Notes under the pieces: model-generated
Seen by the model: only the letters and a program-made list of their open reading frames with translations
The model's database searches: none
What the model was told of the DNA's origin: nothing
Part shown: one piece after another, positions 12,020 through 23,801 of the stretch
Position numbering within the stretch: the first letter of the stretch is position 1
Layout of the letters: every line of letters begins with the position of its first letter
Made by a program: the position numbers and the translations under genes
Origin: Lunularia cruciata
Lineage: Eukaryota > Streptophyta > Marchantiopsida > Lunulariales > Lunulariaceae
Assembly: GCA_948567375.1 (NCBI GenBank)
Contig: OX419758.1
Span: 10,111,001 to 10,175,000 of the forward strand
DNA: 64,000 bases
Reading direction: 5' to 3'

Positions 12020-13229
12020 TGAAGCGTTGTTGCCACTCTGCCCACCAAATTTGGCGACGAGATAGATCCTTCTATGTCTCGAGGTAGACTAGGGGTTTGT
12101 GGTCTGTCTCTACTACAAATGCCTTCTTGCCCAGATAGTGCTTCCAATGCTTGGTTGCTAGAACAATAGCCAGCTCTTCTCATTCTGTGGTGTGATAGTT
12201 GCGCTCTGCAAGTAATAAATTTTGAGAGAAATATGCAATTGGATGCCATCCGTCATGCCATTCTTGTTGTAGGACTGCTCCTATTGCTACGCCTGATGCA
12301 TATGTAGCCAACTTGATTGGACGTTTTGGGTCATACCACTTCAAGATTGGTGCATGTAGCAAGGCGGCCTTCAATTCTTGAAAGGCCAACTCTTGTGTAG
12401 TTCCCCATGTCTACTTCTTCCCCTTGCCAAGTAGTGTCGTTAAAGGTTGTGCAACCTTGGAGAAGTCCTTGACAAATCTACGATAGAATCCTATCAACCC
12501 CAAGAAGCTCTTAAGTTGAGTCTGATCTTCTGGGGCACTCCATTTTTGAATAGCCTCTATTTTATATGTCAATACTTGAATGCCCTCTGCACTTACTCTA
12601 TGCCAAAAGTAGTCTACTTCAGACTTGCCAAACTCACACTTTGAGATTTTGGCATACAACTGATTCTGTCTTAGAATCTGGAGGATCTCTCGTAGATGTT
12701 GTTTGTGTTCTGTCATCGTGCTACTATATACTAAGATATCATCCAAGAAGATGATAACAGACTTATCCAAGTATGGACGAAATATGTCATTCATTAGACT
12801 CATGAAAGTGGCAGGTGCATTGGTGAGGCCAAAAGGCATCACAAGATACTCAAAGTGGCCATACCTAGTTCAAAAGGCAGTTTTGTACACATCCTCCTCT
12901 GCAATTCGGATTTGATTGTAACCACTCCGCAAGTCCAATTTGGTGAAGTATCTTGCTCCATGGAGTTGATCAAACAAGTCATCCATGCGAGGTAAGGGGT
13001 ATTTGTTCTTCACTGTTTGCTGATTGAGACCCCAATAGTCAATGCACATGCGCATTGTACCATCCTTCTTCTTCACAAACAAGACATTAGCCCCATATGG
13101 TGATAGGCTAGGTTGGATGAACCCTTTTTGTAGCATCTCCTCAATTTGAGTCTTACACTCTTCCAACTCATGATGTGATAGGTGAATATGGGGCCTTACA
13201 AGGAGGCATCTTCCTTGGAAGTGTCTCAA
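12020..13229 (-). pseudogene. Reverse transcriptase and RNase H, chromovirus 1
   Basis: Reverse transcriptase begins around 13229 and includes [41 protein letters not shown] and [13 protein letters not shown]. It continues at 12842-12411 with [12 protein letters not shown] and the catalytic FLDDILVYS. RNase H follows at 12389-12180, where the expected DAS is YAS (KLATYASGVAIGAVLQQE), so the first catalytic Asp is lost. The second copy keeps ATDAS there. Frame changes near 12870 and 12400 break the polyprotein. Confidence 0.93.
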
Positions 13230-13299
13230 TTTTGTGATCTACTTGCCTTTTTGGTGGTAATCCTAAGGGTAGATCATCAGGAAAGACATCTTGAAACTC

Positions 13300-13830
13300 A
13301 TCTACCACATCCTTCAATTTCTTAGGAATTTGTCCATCGAGTTGTGCAATCTGGACTTCTCTTATTAGACCCATAAAACATCTATCGGTCTTATAGACAA
13401 TTCCCGTCCCTACGACATATAGAGGCAATTTCTACCTGTGTGATTTTTCTTTAACCCCAATGATTGACCATTGGTGGGTTCTCACTACTTTCTTCCTCCA
13501 ATCTACCATTGGGTTGTACTTCTCCATCCATGGCATGCCTAAAATTGCATCATAATGAGCTAATTGTATCACTTGCCACTCAATTGCTTCCTGATATTCT
13601 CCTCCAGAGAGGGTTACCTGTTTAGGTAATGATTCAATCCTCTCTGTTTGCACATTTGGTAACTCTACTTCTTCACTTCCATCTCTCTCTAGATCCATTC
13701 CCAATCTTATTGCAACAAAGCGAGACAAGAAATTCTATGTTGCTCTCGGATCTATTAATACTCTCACTTTATTACCTTCTAGGATTCCATTCACGACAAT
13801 CAATTGTGAGGTTGCCTTTCAGGATCTTTG
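13300..13830 (-). pseudogene. Retropepsin-like protease, chromovirus 1
   Basis: The frame VRVLIDPRAT, a stop, then NFLSRFVAIRLGM aligns with the aspartic protease motif of Ty3 elements. The Asp is kept but the DTG/DSG Gly is Arg, and a stop follows two residues later, so the protease is dead. YDAILGMPW further on matches the conserved second motif of Ty3 proteases. Confidence 0.85.
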
Positions 13831-13999
13831 CGCATTATTCTTCTTCCTCCCCTTGCTTCTCTGCTTCCTTATTGAGCCAGTAAGGCCGTGAGGTACATTT
13901 ACTAGCGACCTTCATTTTCCGAAGTGATTTCCACCTCCTCTTCTTCAATGTGCCTCTCTATGTTATTCAAAGATCGCTTGAACGAAGGCCAAGGGCCTC

Positions 14000-14990
14000 T
14001 AGGGAAACGAGTGCGACAATTGGTAGATATGTGCCCAATACGGCCACAATTGTAACAAAGGCGTTGTTCTCCTCAAGTCCCTTCTCCTCGTGGGCTCCAT
14101 CTCTTTGTTCTTCTACCCGTCCCCGCTCCTCTTGAAGCGGTTGTGCTCCTCAATCTCAAAATCAAAGGTTGCCCAATTCCATCGGTATTGGTCCACCCAT
14201 ATGTGGCATTTTTGCCCAATAATGTTGAGGTGGAGCTACTCCTTCACCTCCACCTAATGCTCCAGCTATTCTCTGCGCACAAGCAATGGCTTCAAATACT
14301 GTGCGAGGATTTTGCACCGTGACTTCTTGGCAAATCCGCTCTTTAAACCCTTGTTTGAAATTATCAAGAGCCTCTGCTGGACTCATGTTGGTAATTGCAA
14401 CTTGTAGATCCAGAAATGTCTCCACATACTCTTGTACGCTATTCTTTTGTCTCAATCTCCATAGTTGGGTTCAAGCCATTTGCACAGAATCCATCAATTG
14501 GAAATTCTTCAGCAGTCCTTCTTGCATTGCTATCCATGTGACCTCCCTCTCTCTGCCAGTATGGATCGTTCCCAAGCATCATACCATGTGAGGGCTTTAT
14601 CGGTCAAGTACCTACATGCAAACACGCCTACAACATGCTCTATGATCTCTATTGAGACAATCGGAAATATCGATTCATTCTCGAGATCCAATTTTCCACT
14701 ACTCCCATTGAACACTGCCCCTTGTAAGGCTTGATGTTGCAGGTCTTCTTCATCCATAGTAGCAATGTGGCTTTATTGTTGATAGGCTTTGTAGGCACGA
14801 ATGCCTCTCTAAGTACTTCAGTCGTAGGTATTGGGTTTTGAGACGGTTCTTCTTCTTGCATGGCTTGATCGTTCCTGAGGATCTACACTTGACTTTGTAA
14901 TGTCTCTATGGTCATCTTAATCTCTCAAAATTCATTCAACATCCCTTGCATTCCTTGCACCAACTCTTGCAATTGCGGATCCATGATTCC
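14000..14990 (-). pseudogene. Gag with CCHC zinc knuckle, chromovirus 1
   Basis: Fragments in several frames match retrotransposon gag. VVENWISRMNRYFRLSQ lies near 14660, YLTDKALTWYDAWERS at about 14580, and SVQEYVETFLDLQVAI near 14430. A CCHC knuckle, CYNCGRIGHISTNC, is encoded at 14016-14057 and is intact here. Gag packages element RNA. At least two frameshifts separate these blocks. Confidence 0.88.
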
Positions 14991-15577
14991 TGCAACACTC
15001 AATTGCTAATGTCTACTTCAATACATAGTCAATATAATCACTCTGGAAGGCGCACGAACTATTGGAACTACCATTGGGACCTCAGACGCTATCACTCATT
15101 GATAATACTCCTCACCAAAATTCCTAACCATAAAATCTCTAAACATCACTTTCGGCCTCACTACATAACGGATTTCTACTTGAGTGTTGAAAAGGAGAGG
15201 ATTTGGAACATTCATATCCATTTTATCATAATAGAATGTAGAGTAGAGTCAAATCTCACTCTCTGTCATATATCACCACAAGTAGAATCACCGGGTTTGG
15301 TGAGTTCATCACTTTGTCCATGAATTTTGCGCTAAAGTGATAAACTAGCGATACCCTCATCTGCTCACGCTGGATATACATAACCTTGATGTGGAATGGA
15401 TTTGAGAATGAAAAGCTAGGTGTAGGAAATTGGACTCCCGGTGCATCCATCCCATTTGCTCTCTAAAGTCATTCCTAAGTCTAGCAACTACTTTATGTTC
15501 TCCACCTCAAATTACTCAGTTTCAGTAGTTCGTGTTATTCCAAGAGGGGTGATCCACTCTCTTGGACTAAAACACTC

Positions 15578-15589
15578 GCTCTAATACTA
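15578..15589 (-). other. Degenerate tRNA-iMet primer-binding site
   Basis: Just inside the 5' LTR the minus strand reads TAGTATTAGAGCGAGTG. The canonical plant initiator-Met primer site is TGGTATCAGAGC. The two differences are G to A and C to T, the pattern expected from decay of methylated DNA. The second chromovirus has GATATCCGAGC at the same place. Confidence 0.8.
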
Positions 15590-15590
15590 T

Positions 15591-16352
15591 TGTGATACTC
15601 CAAGGACAAGAGAAGAGAGAAAACACAGATTGCACACTCAAACAATCGATGCCCCAAGGGAGCACCTTCTCTTTATTATATAGACAAAGAGGATCTCCTC
15701 CAAGGAAGCTCCACCATAGGATTAGGGACACAGATAGGTGACTATCTGTGTCCCTAATCCCTAATCAGCAAGCTCCACCCTTGGATTACTTAATTGGATG
15801 GGTGACATGTCTGGTCTAGGTCCTATCTGGTTGGTCAAACAAGCTTTGACCGGAGGAAATCTTTTAGGGAATCTTCCTGTAGGAATCTCAGAATCACATG
15901 AGTAAGGTACCGTTGGAAAGCTCTTGACGAGACAAAGTAGTGGGAGGGAGGGCCAGCCTCTCCTCCATTGGGAGGGGGGGGGAATTTGCACATATTTGAG
16001 GCCTAATTCATCCATTTAGGCCTCCAAAATTGCCTTCAAAGATTTCAGGCATATTTTGATTCTTACTCTATTAGTAGAAGTCCCCTTTTGGTGATAACTA
16101 TTTCTGATCTGTTTAGTCCATCATGTGTAACATCCTACCAAATGTTACCAAACCAATTCTCACCTTTAAATCATATGTCTAGCTATTGGTTCTAAGGTTC
16201 TCAAGTCTATTTCGGTTTCTGCACTATTAGTAGAAGTACTATTTTGGTGATACTTCTATCTTATCTATTTTGACCATCATGTATAACATCATTCTAGATG
16301 TTACCAAACCAAATTTCACATCTAGATCATATGGCTAGCTCTTGGTATTACA
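15591..16352 (-). repeat. 5' LTR of chromovirus 1
   Basis: The LTR is bounded by TGTGATACTCC and GGTATTACA and followed by the ACTAC duplication. It is very similar to the 3' LTR. By eye the mismatches are scattered, and there is one structural difference, the inverted insertion at 15743-15766. Confidence 0.92.
15719..15760. repeat. Perfect 18-bp palindrome made by templated insertion
   Basis: GGATTAGGGACACAGATA (15719-15736), a six-base loop, then its exact reverse complement (15743-15760). The partner LTR has only the first arm followed by GGTAACATGTCAGCAAGC. The second arm has replaced a few bases and is an inverted copy of neighbouring DNA, as expected from a snap-back template switch. 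Confidence 0.9.
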
Positions 16353-17797
16353 ACTACTAGGAGTACATGACGCAAATTGTAAAATGGAGTAGGAACTGCA
16401 CTATTGCACAAATTCAACTATTCAACCATGACTGCGACCAACTTTTGGGACAAGAATCAAAGTGAAAGGGATGAGGCTATAGAAGTTTTGAGCAAACTAT
16501 TGGAGATTTCTAGATGGGTACTATAATGCTGTACCGACTACATCAAGAAGAAGAGAATGGACTTCTTGCTATGAGATAGGAATCTTGCAGATGGAGCCAC
16601 AATATTTGCAACAACATCAAAAACTTAAGTGGGAAATCCTTACAAGGATGTCCTATGATGTATACAAAGGATTATTGGGCCTTGATTGCTCCTTGTTTGA
16701 GAAAATTCATATTGATACCCCGTACAATCAACCTAGAAAATGATTGAAGGAGAGGATTGATGATTTGGAAGGAAATCCACAAATGAGTACAAGATCAAAG
16801 ACATGAAGGACCCACTCACCACAAGTCACAAAAATAATAATGTGGTTGTTTCATTCAATGTGAATTAATTATATCAACCAGAATTAGGAAATATCTTTCC
16901 AGCTTATACATGAGCAAAAACTGGTTAGTTGGGCTAGAATGTTTTGTGAGTATGTTATCAAACTAGTAGAGGACATGACTGAAGGTTTTGCAACTCCCTA
17001 CATTGCAACTCCCTACATTGTAACATCATTGCAACTCCCTACATTGTCTACTTCTACATTGGATTGAACATCTTGATGGACAAAGAGAAGGAGAAGTTCC
17101 TATCCCACCTACATCGTCTAGCATCTTCAGCAAAGATCAAAACTTGCCAAAGGAGATCACCAAGTACCATAAGCTGGACAAGAATTTGCCCAAATCGGGA
17201 AGTTCATGTGAGTAGTGGAGACATACAACACCATTACAATTTGATGAAAGACTCATGTGGCTTGTGCAAAGATTTAGGCTTCAAAGAAACAAAAAAAACC
17301 ATAGGAGTTTATATCTTTGCAAAGGATAGCGGGGAAACCCACATCGTAAATCAACTTGAGAGGGATGTCTCTCACAAGGACAAGAGGTAGTACACAAACC
17401 AAACACTAGAGTTGCATAGAGTGCAAAGTTTTGGAGCAAGGAGTCCTTCACATGAATCTTATCTCCCATAGTGGATGAGAATGAGGTGAGATAGAATGAC
17501 AAGGTACAATCTTTACCCCCACCTAACAAAAATAAAATGTATACATCAAGCAAGGGAAAAAAAGCTATGGAATCAATCCCTCCAACCATAGCTCCACTCT
17601 TTACTTTGGGAAAAGCTTTGTGCTCTAAGACAAAATAAAGAACAAAGCAAAGCTGTCCCATGGCAAATGTTGTAAAAGGCACCAATAATAATGAGGTAGG
17701 GATATATCACCATAGCCCAACAAAGCTTGAGGGAAAAATCCCATTAAGTCCAATAAATGAAGGTCAAGTGAGTGAGGGTGATGTCATCACTAGGACC
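16353..17797 (+). repeat. Repeat X copy 1, second segment
   Basis: This is homologous to about 30535-31975. It begins with the second ACTAC and continues the sequence interrupted at 9718 (GGAGTAGGAACTGCACTATTG here, GGAGTAGGAATTGCACTATTG near 30560). A 108-aa open frame at 17064-17390 has no recognised domain. GCAACTCCCTACATTG repeats three times at 16989-17045 in this copy only. The segment ends at the next LTR. Confidence 0.8.
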
Positions 17798-18470
17798 TGT
17801 GAGCCGGCCTATCTCTCACTCAAGATGAACCTCTGATGGCTATTATGGTAGTGCATCATGGACTAAGAAGGCAAGGAACCCTAACTCCATCATACTCCTC
17901 CAAGGCTAACACTCCAAGACTCAAGACATTGCTCACTAGAGAACTCAATGGGAGAGAGATAGTTGCAAATGAAAGGATAATGAGTACCTCCTCACCCCTT
18001 GTTTATATACTTGTGAAATAGTTACGTACCAAAGTTACTAATTATTGGAGTAACTCAAGGTACTAGGCTAAAAGTCAAGTACAGTCAAAAAGTAGAAAGG
18101 AATATCCATTCACAGGGGCATATTCCCCTAAGCATGTGGTCTTATCTTGACCTAACCACTAAGTCAAGGATTCCTTCACATGGGCTATCCTTGGACTAAA
18201 GAAGAATCCAAAACAAAAAGGCTTGCGGGCCCAAGAGTTCTCAACTCTTTCCTCAAAGCCAAACACCTAGGAATAATACTAAGTCAACACACTAAAATCC
18301 AAAATAGTCGTGCTCATCTTTTCTACTTCCTCTAAAGTAAAGTCCCCACTATCTTAGCTATGACTAACTTTAGTTAATCATGACTAATGTAGAATCATCC
18401 TTTATCTCTATATAAATAATATCTCTCAAGTACTTGTAATACCAAGCTAAATATCACAATACCACACACA
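17798..18470 (-). repeat. 3' LTR (edge-deleted) of gag-only element
   Basis: This is a 673-bp match to 21357-22029, roughly 95% identical by eye. Its inner edge lacks the final ~19 bp present at 22030-22048, in keeping with a deletion that ended inside this LTR. Confidence 0.88.
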
Positions 18471-19791
18471 TGTAGTTCAAAGCAATCAATTGGCCCATTG
18501 TGATGTTAGCCTTGTGACTACCAACATCCTCCAATACATTGTAGTTCCATTGTTGCTTTGAAATCAAGAAATCCTCCATCCCCAACTTCTTCCTTGGAGT
18601 CTTTGTTGTTGATGGTGTTGAGGTGCGAGTGCTCCTAGTAGACATAGGAGTATCCTTGCTTGGAGTAAATCCTTGAGAAGAGTGAACATCCTCTACAAAA
18701 CGAGCTCTCTTCTTCTCTTGTGCCAAAAGCTCCAAATTAAGACCCTTGGAGTTTGAGCACTCTCCCTTCTCAAACTTTCTCTCCACCACATCTATGGATG
18801 TTATCCCCTTACCTTTGTTAGGATTAGGATCCACTTGGGTTTCACTACCACCCTCTTTCCCTCTATTGGCTCCCTCATAACCCCTTCCTCCATGGTAAGT
18901 GGAATTTGGGCAATTCCTTTGGATATGGCCTCTTCCTCCACAACCAAAACAATTTCTATCATTAAAATTGTTGGCTGGTTGACCTCCTCTATATGGATAG
19001 TTTCCATAGCTCCTAGGCCCTCTCTCTACATTCTGATCCACCTTTCTCTTTTCCCATAGTTGCACCACATTGATCTTGAGATCTGCAAGTTGTTCTGTGA
19101 TGGTTTGAAGTGGATCCTTTGGTGGAGGTGCAAAACCTAGAGCAACTTCTACTTGTGGTGCAACCCTTGCACCAAAGTATCAGAAGTTCCACCATAATTG
19201 TAGCCTTGAGGAGCATGCACAACCTCCTTCACCACCAAATCACTCCATCTCCTTCCAAACTCTCCTCTATACAAATTGCGATTTGAAAGCTTCAACCTTG
19301 GAAGAAGGTTTTTCATATCTCACTTTGCTTCTAATTTGTGGTCTCAACCCTCTCACAAAATTCTTGGTGAGCATGGCCTCTATGCCAATCATAGTATTCT
19401 CCACATCATCTCCACCATTCCTCAACACTATGCAAAATCTGGACTCTAACTTTTCCACTCTTTCCACATAGACTCTCACTTTCTCTCCATCTCCTTGCTT
19501 GAGAAAGGTAACCTCACTCATCAATCTCTCATAACTCTCATCAGGAAGAAAGTTCTCAATGAGTGCTGAAGTCAAAGTCTCCCAAGACTCCTCTTCCCCA
19601 TCTCTCCTCTCTCTCTTTTGGTATTCTGACTCATACCATGTAAGTGCTGCATCCTCAAAGAAATCTGGTAATAATGAGGCCCACTCATTCTTCCTCCTCT
19701 CATTTTTTCCTATGCAAGCTCTCTTGAAGTCTCTCACAAAGGCCTCCACATCTTCTCCATCCTTGCCAAAGAAAACCGGAAGTTTCCCCAT
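18454..19791 (-). pseudogene. Retrotransposon gag with CCHC knuckle
   Basis: The upstream frame 19267-19791 (174 aa) has the gag fold signature: FFGKDGEDVEAFVRDFKRAC, LLPDFFEDAALTWYESEY and TLTSALIENFLP. A frame change follows. The second frame, 18454-19068 (204 aa), carries the zinc knuckle CFGCGGRGHIQRNC and a Ser/Thr/Lys-rich linker. It ends with YNVLEDVGSHKANITMGQLI, which in complete Ty3 elements lies just before protease. The last residues read into the LTR. It would have coated element RNA. Frames between 19222 and 19013 are disrupted. Confidence 0.88.
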
Positions 19792-20041
19792 CTTAACCCC
19801 TCACTATCTTCCTTTTCTCTCAATTTTTTTCTCTTTTCTTTTCTCTCACTCTATTACTAATAGAGTATATACATGACTAACACCAATTGAGAATAATCCA
19901 CTCTAGGGAACACAAAAGGTTCAGGTTGCTCCAAGATTTCTATAGCAACATCAAATCCTAGAGTGCATATTAATCGAACTCTCATGGGTAGTTTACCCAT
20001 AAGTTGAAAGATTATCTCCATCACTAATCTTGAGAACTAGT

Positions 20042-20287
20042 TTATGAAGGTGGTAGTATTTCTATAGCTGTACTGAGACTCTCTCCAAGATCCTTCGCCA
20101 AAGTCTCCAAAAGTGATTTTACTTTACTACACTCATGTCCTTTTGGAAGTCCTTCCACTCCACAAACCTCACACAACTCCTTGGTCTTAGATCTTCTCCC
20201 TCCCAATCTTGGTGAAGAAGGTCCAACATGCAAACCCAAGTCAAGTAAGCCTCTCCTTTCCCTCAATCTCTTGCTCTCAAAGGTCAA
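20042..20287 (-). pseudogene. Leader-region ORF with CxxC...HxC motif
   Basis: An 81-aa frame lies in the same strand upstream of gag. It contains CEVCGVEGLPKGHEC, four potential zinc ligands unlike the classical CCHC spacing. A run LLETLAKDLGESLSTAIEIL is helical. No family is recognised. It may be the N-terminal part of an extended gag or an extra ORF of this element. Confidence 0.4.
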
Positions 20288-21356
20288 TAGACATGAACTT
20301 GCCTTATGTCCCTTCTGTCAACATAAAAAGCAGTTAGACCCACTCTTTCCTCCAAGTGGTGTAGGTTTTTGGATCCTCTCAACACTCTCTTCAAATTCTA
20401 TTGTAAACTCTCTTTTCCTCAAATCCACCCCTACAATCACCTCAAACCCTTGGGGAACCTTGTATAATCTCAATTTCCACTCTTGATGACTCTCCATGTT
20501 TCCAAGATGAATCTAAACACTCAAACATGTTTTTTGTTGCTCTCAAACTCCTCATGCATGAGATCTACACTCTGCAGAATTGACCCTTCCTCACAATGTC
20601 ACTCAAGTCTCCCAATCTGTATGTAACAGTCCTTTGAAATTTTTTACACTTAATCACAACTCCAGAGCGTTCCTCCCTACAAAATTGCAGATCTTTTCAT
20701 TGAGCCATTTGGCCTAGACATCTTTCTATTCAGCACACATATTTCAGATTTGGTCTGAAAACCACTCCCCTCACTTCAAAAACTCATAACTCCCTGTGCA
20801 AGAACAATCACTCTCTAATTTTTGTGGTAGCAGGTAGGATTAAATACACTGAATTTTCTTGGAATTTTTCATGACAATTCAGTGAAAATTGAAGAAATTG
20901 CAAACTCTGTACAATTTTCCAAAGAGCATGTAGTTGCGGGAGCACTTTACCCTATCAACTCCCAAAATTTCTAGCCTAGTGTGCATAGTAGCTCTCACAA
21001 TAATCTTAAGTGTGCTAACTAAAGGATAACCCAAGCTATCATGTGTAGAAATTTCAATTCTAGATCTCAAACTTGAGATTTTGCCCAAAATCATCTTAAT
21101 CCCCAAAATCTGCAATCCACCTCACACAATCTCTCTAATTCCTCTCATGTGTACAAGATGTACAAAATCACCTCAAAGACATCATAATGAACTAAAAGGT
21201 ATACAAATGGATCTTGGTTCTCTAACATAAGTTCAACCCTCTCCTCTCCTAATGTTCTCTCCAAATGAGCTCTCATAGCCTCCTTCTGCCTAATGTAGAA
21301 TTGAACGCAGAACATTATCTTGCCTTCTAGAGAGGTCCCAGCCACGGAACCAAAAA

Positions 21357-22048
21357 TGTGAGCCGGCCTGTCTCTCACTCAGAATGAACCTCTGATGGCT
21401 ATTATGGTAGTGCACCATGGACTAAGAAGGCAAGGAACCCTAACTCCATCATAATCCTCCAAGGCTAACACTCCAAGACTCAAGACATTGCTCACTAAAG
21501 AACTCAATGGGAGAGAGATAGTTGCAAATGAAAGGATGATGAGTACCTCCTCACCCCTTGTTTATATACTTGTGAAATAGTTACATACCAAAATTACTAA
21601 TTACTGGATTAACTCAAGTTACTAGGCTAAAAGTCAAGTACAGTCAAAAAGTAGAAAAGAATATCCATTCACAGGGGCATATTCCTCTAAGCATGTGGTC
21701 TTATCTTGACCTAACCACTAAGTCAAGGATTCCTTCACATGGACTATCCTTGGACTAAAGAAGAATCCAAAACAAAAAGGCTTGCGGGCCCTAGAGTTCT
21801 CAACTCTTTCCTCAAAGCCAAACACCTAGGAATAATACCAAGTCAACACACTAAAATCCAAAATAGTGGTACTCATCTTTTCTACTTCCTCTAAAGTAAG
21901 GTCCCCTCTATCTTAGCTATAACTAACTCTAGCTAATCATGACTAATGTAGAATCATCCTTTATCTGTATGTAAATAATATCTCTCAAGTTCTTGTAATA
22001 CCAAGCTAAATATCACAATACCACACACATGGATAAATGGGTGTTACA
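21357..22048 (-). repeat. 5' LTR of gag-only element
   Basis: This is the complete LTR, 692 bp, from TGTGAGCC to GTTACA, followed by GACC. Inside it, the minus strand continues TTTTTGGTTCCGTGGCTGGG. TGGTTCCGTGGC is a plausible primer site that differs from the iMet type of the chromoviruses, but the matching tRNA is not identified. Confidence 0.85.
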
Positions 22049-23625
22049 GACCGTACCTCCAACCAAAAATAACAAGAATAGCATGAATAAGGAAGCAATC
22101 CCTACTCACAAAGGAAAAGAGATGATAGTTTTGGGCCATGACAAGAATCTTGCAACTAAAACAAAGAAAGCCATACAAAGATAGCTTAGAAAGGATGGCA
22201 ATTCTTTGCTTTAGCTTATAGAGGCCCACACCATTCACACAATAATGCCAGCAATGGAAGCATTGGAAGAAATTCTGCCAATATACTAGAATAGATCCAA
22301 ACATGAAGGAATTTGCAGCCCTCATCTCCCACTTGCATCAATTTGTCCAAACTTGAACAAACAAAAAAGACAAGTAAAGTGAGAGGCTCTTGGACAAGTT
22401 CCAAAGGGAGGAACTAAAATGGCAAAAGGAATATGAGAAACTAATAGATGGTCTAAAGGAAAGAGGTTGACAATTATAGCCAGCAAGTCTCCCACCAATG
22501 AACTTAGCACAAGGAAGAAATACAAAATTGAGAAGACAAACTCATAGTGCTACAAAGTGAGTTAAAAGCAACCCAAGCATAATCAAAGGCAATGGAGACT
22601 AGATATGACAATTTGAAGTACTTGACTGACCTCTACATCTCCAATATATCTACCGACCTAAAATGACAATAGAAGAAGGTGTTGGAGCAAAACAAGTGGA
22701 TTTGTCAAGAGATGACCAAAGAGTTGAGTGCCAAAAGAACCAAACTAGAAAACAAACAATTTAGGCTCCTCGCGACTATCAATCATACAACCATTCAGCA
22801 CCTTAGTCACTTGGAATGCATGGCCAATGAAACCTCCCGATGAAAGACTTGCACACTCAAATCAATGCATTGGAGAGGAAGTTATACTTGAACAAGCAAC
22901 TGAAATTGTTGCATACAAAGCTCCAGAGCCACATTTATGCCAAGTTCAAGGAGATCCAGTCCAACTTCAAAAAAATCATGGAGAGTTATCAAAAGGAGCT
23001 CATGGACCTTGTTTGCATTTGCCAAGGAGCTGAGAGTTTGACCCAAGTCCCACCTAATCCTCCTAATGAGGAATAATGACTTAGGCCTCTTCTTAAAAAG
23101 ATGGTCATGGTCAGTTTTGTTGCCTAACAAGAAGATTTTGTTTCATACATACCAATAGCACCTTTGTTTTCATAGACTTAGGAAGATCATAAACATATAT
23201 AAGTTGTATAGGTATCCAAGCTAGATCAATATGGAGTAATCAGTTGTTATGTGGTAGACAACCCTTGATTGGGTAATTACAGCAATGGCTACCTATCAAT
23301 AGGATTATGGCTAGAATAAGATATGATCAAAATTGTTTGTTTAGATGTACTTAGGAAATTTTCATCTATTGTAGCCATTTGATCTTTCCATGGCCAAGTA
23401 AGAAATGTATAAAATCCTTAGGCATGATGTCTACTATGTCCATTTAGTGCATTCTTCTTCTGCAAGTAAAATGCAAAGTTTATAATATCAAGACTCATGA
23501 GTGGGTGTATGCTAATTAGTCTACCCTCTGAATAAATGATTGTATGCTTAACTTGTTGAGGAATGATGAATCCTAAAGGACAACCCTAGGCACTAGAGTA
23601 TGACAATGCATTTGTGCATGACTAA
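22049..23625 (+). repeat. Repeat X copy 1, third segment (coiled-coil relic)
   Basis: This is homologous to about 31975-33560. The relic frame at 22840-23076 reads LKLLHTKLQSHIYAKFKEIQ and then KIMESYQKELMDLVCICQ, a heptad-like helical region. The same region in copy 2 is stop-broken. Downstream, GAAATGTATAAAATCC near 23405 matches GAAATGTATAAAAGGC near 33345, a second shared TATA-like site. The protein family is unknown to me. Confidence 0.75.
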
Positions 23626-23801
23626 TCACAAAAACAATAAGAACTGCACAACAAACAAATTAGGCACATCACAATAACCGTTGGTGATCTAGTACTCCTA
23701 TATGATAGTAGGCATTGCCTTTTTCAAGGGAAGCTACACCTACAATGGATGGGATCCTACAAGGTAGATACCATATACAAAAATAGATCATTACAACTAT
23801 T
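23626..23801. other. Unassigned spacer
   Basis: This short AT-rich stretch lies between the end of repeat X and the next LTR. I see nothing in it. Confidence 0.4.

Larger units (their letters stand above)
9719..16352 (-). mobile_element. Complete chromovirus (Ty3/gypsy), 6.63 kb, decayed coding
   Basis: This is a full-length LTR retrotransposon on the minus strand. Reading from high to low coordinates it has a 5' LTR (15591-16352), a degenerate tRNA-iMet primer site, gag with a CCHC knuckle, protease, reverse transcriptase, RNase H, integrase with a C-terminal chromodomain, a polypurine tract, and a 3' LTR (9719-10457). The order PR-RT-RH-IN defines Ty3/gypsy, and the chromodomain defines the chromovirus clade. 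ACTAC is duplicated on both sides. It interrupts repeat X. Coding is broken by stops and frameshifts, including loss of protease and RNase H catalytic residues, so it is no longer autonomous. Confidence 0.95.
17798..22048 (-). mobile_element. Gag-only LTR element (deletion-derived, TR-GAG type)
   Basis: Two LTRs flank an internal region that encodes gag and nothing downstream of it. The + strand reads TGTGAGCCGG at 17798 and 21357. The distal LTR ends GGGTGTTACA at 22048, while the proximal one stops at 18470, lacking about 19 terminal bases. GACC flanks both ends (17794-17797 and 22049-22052), probably a 4-bp target duplication. Gag runs to the beginning of where a protease should be and then meets the LTR directly, with no polypurine tract. 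One deletion removing pol, the tract and the LTR edge explains this. Mobility, if any, would need another element's enzymes. Confidence 0.85.

Noticed and set aside
11824..12065. Plus-strand open frames inside the chromovirus
   Set aside because: They are antisense shadows of integrase and RNase H coding, with no motif of their own.
18454..18470. Complete pol downstream of gag in the 17.8-22.0 kb element
   Set aside because: Gag meets the LTR directly, and no RT or integrase motif exists between the LTRs.
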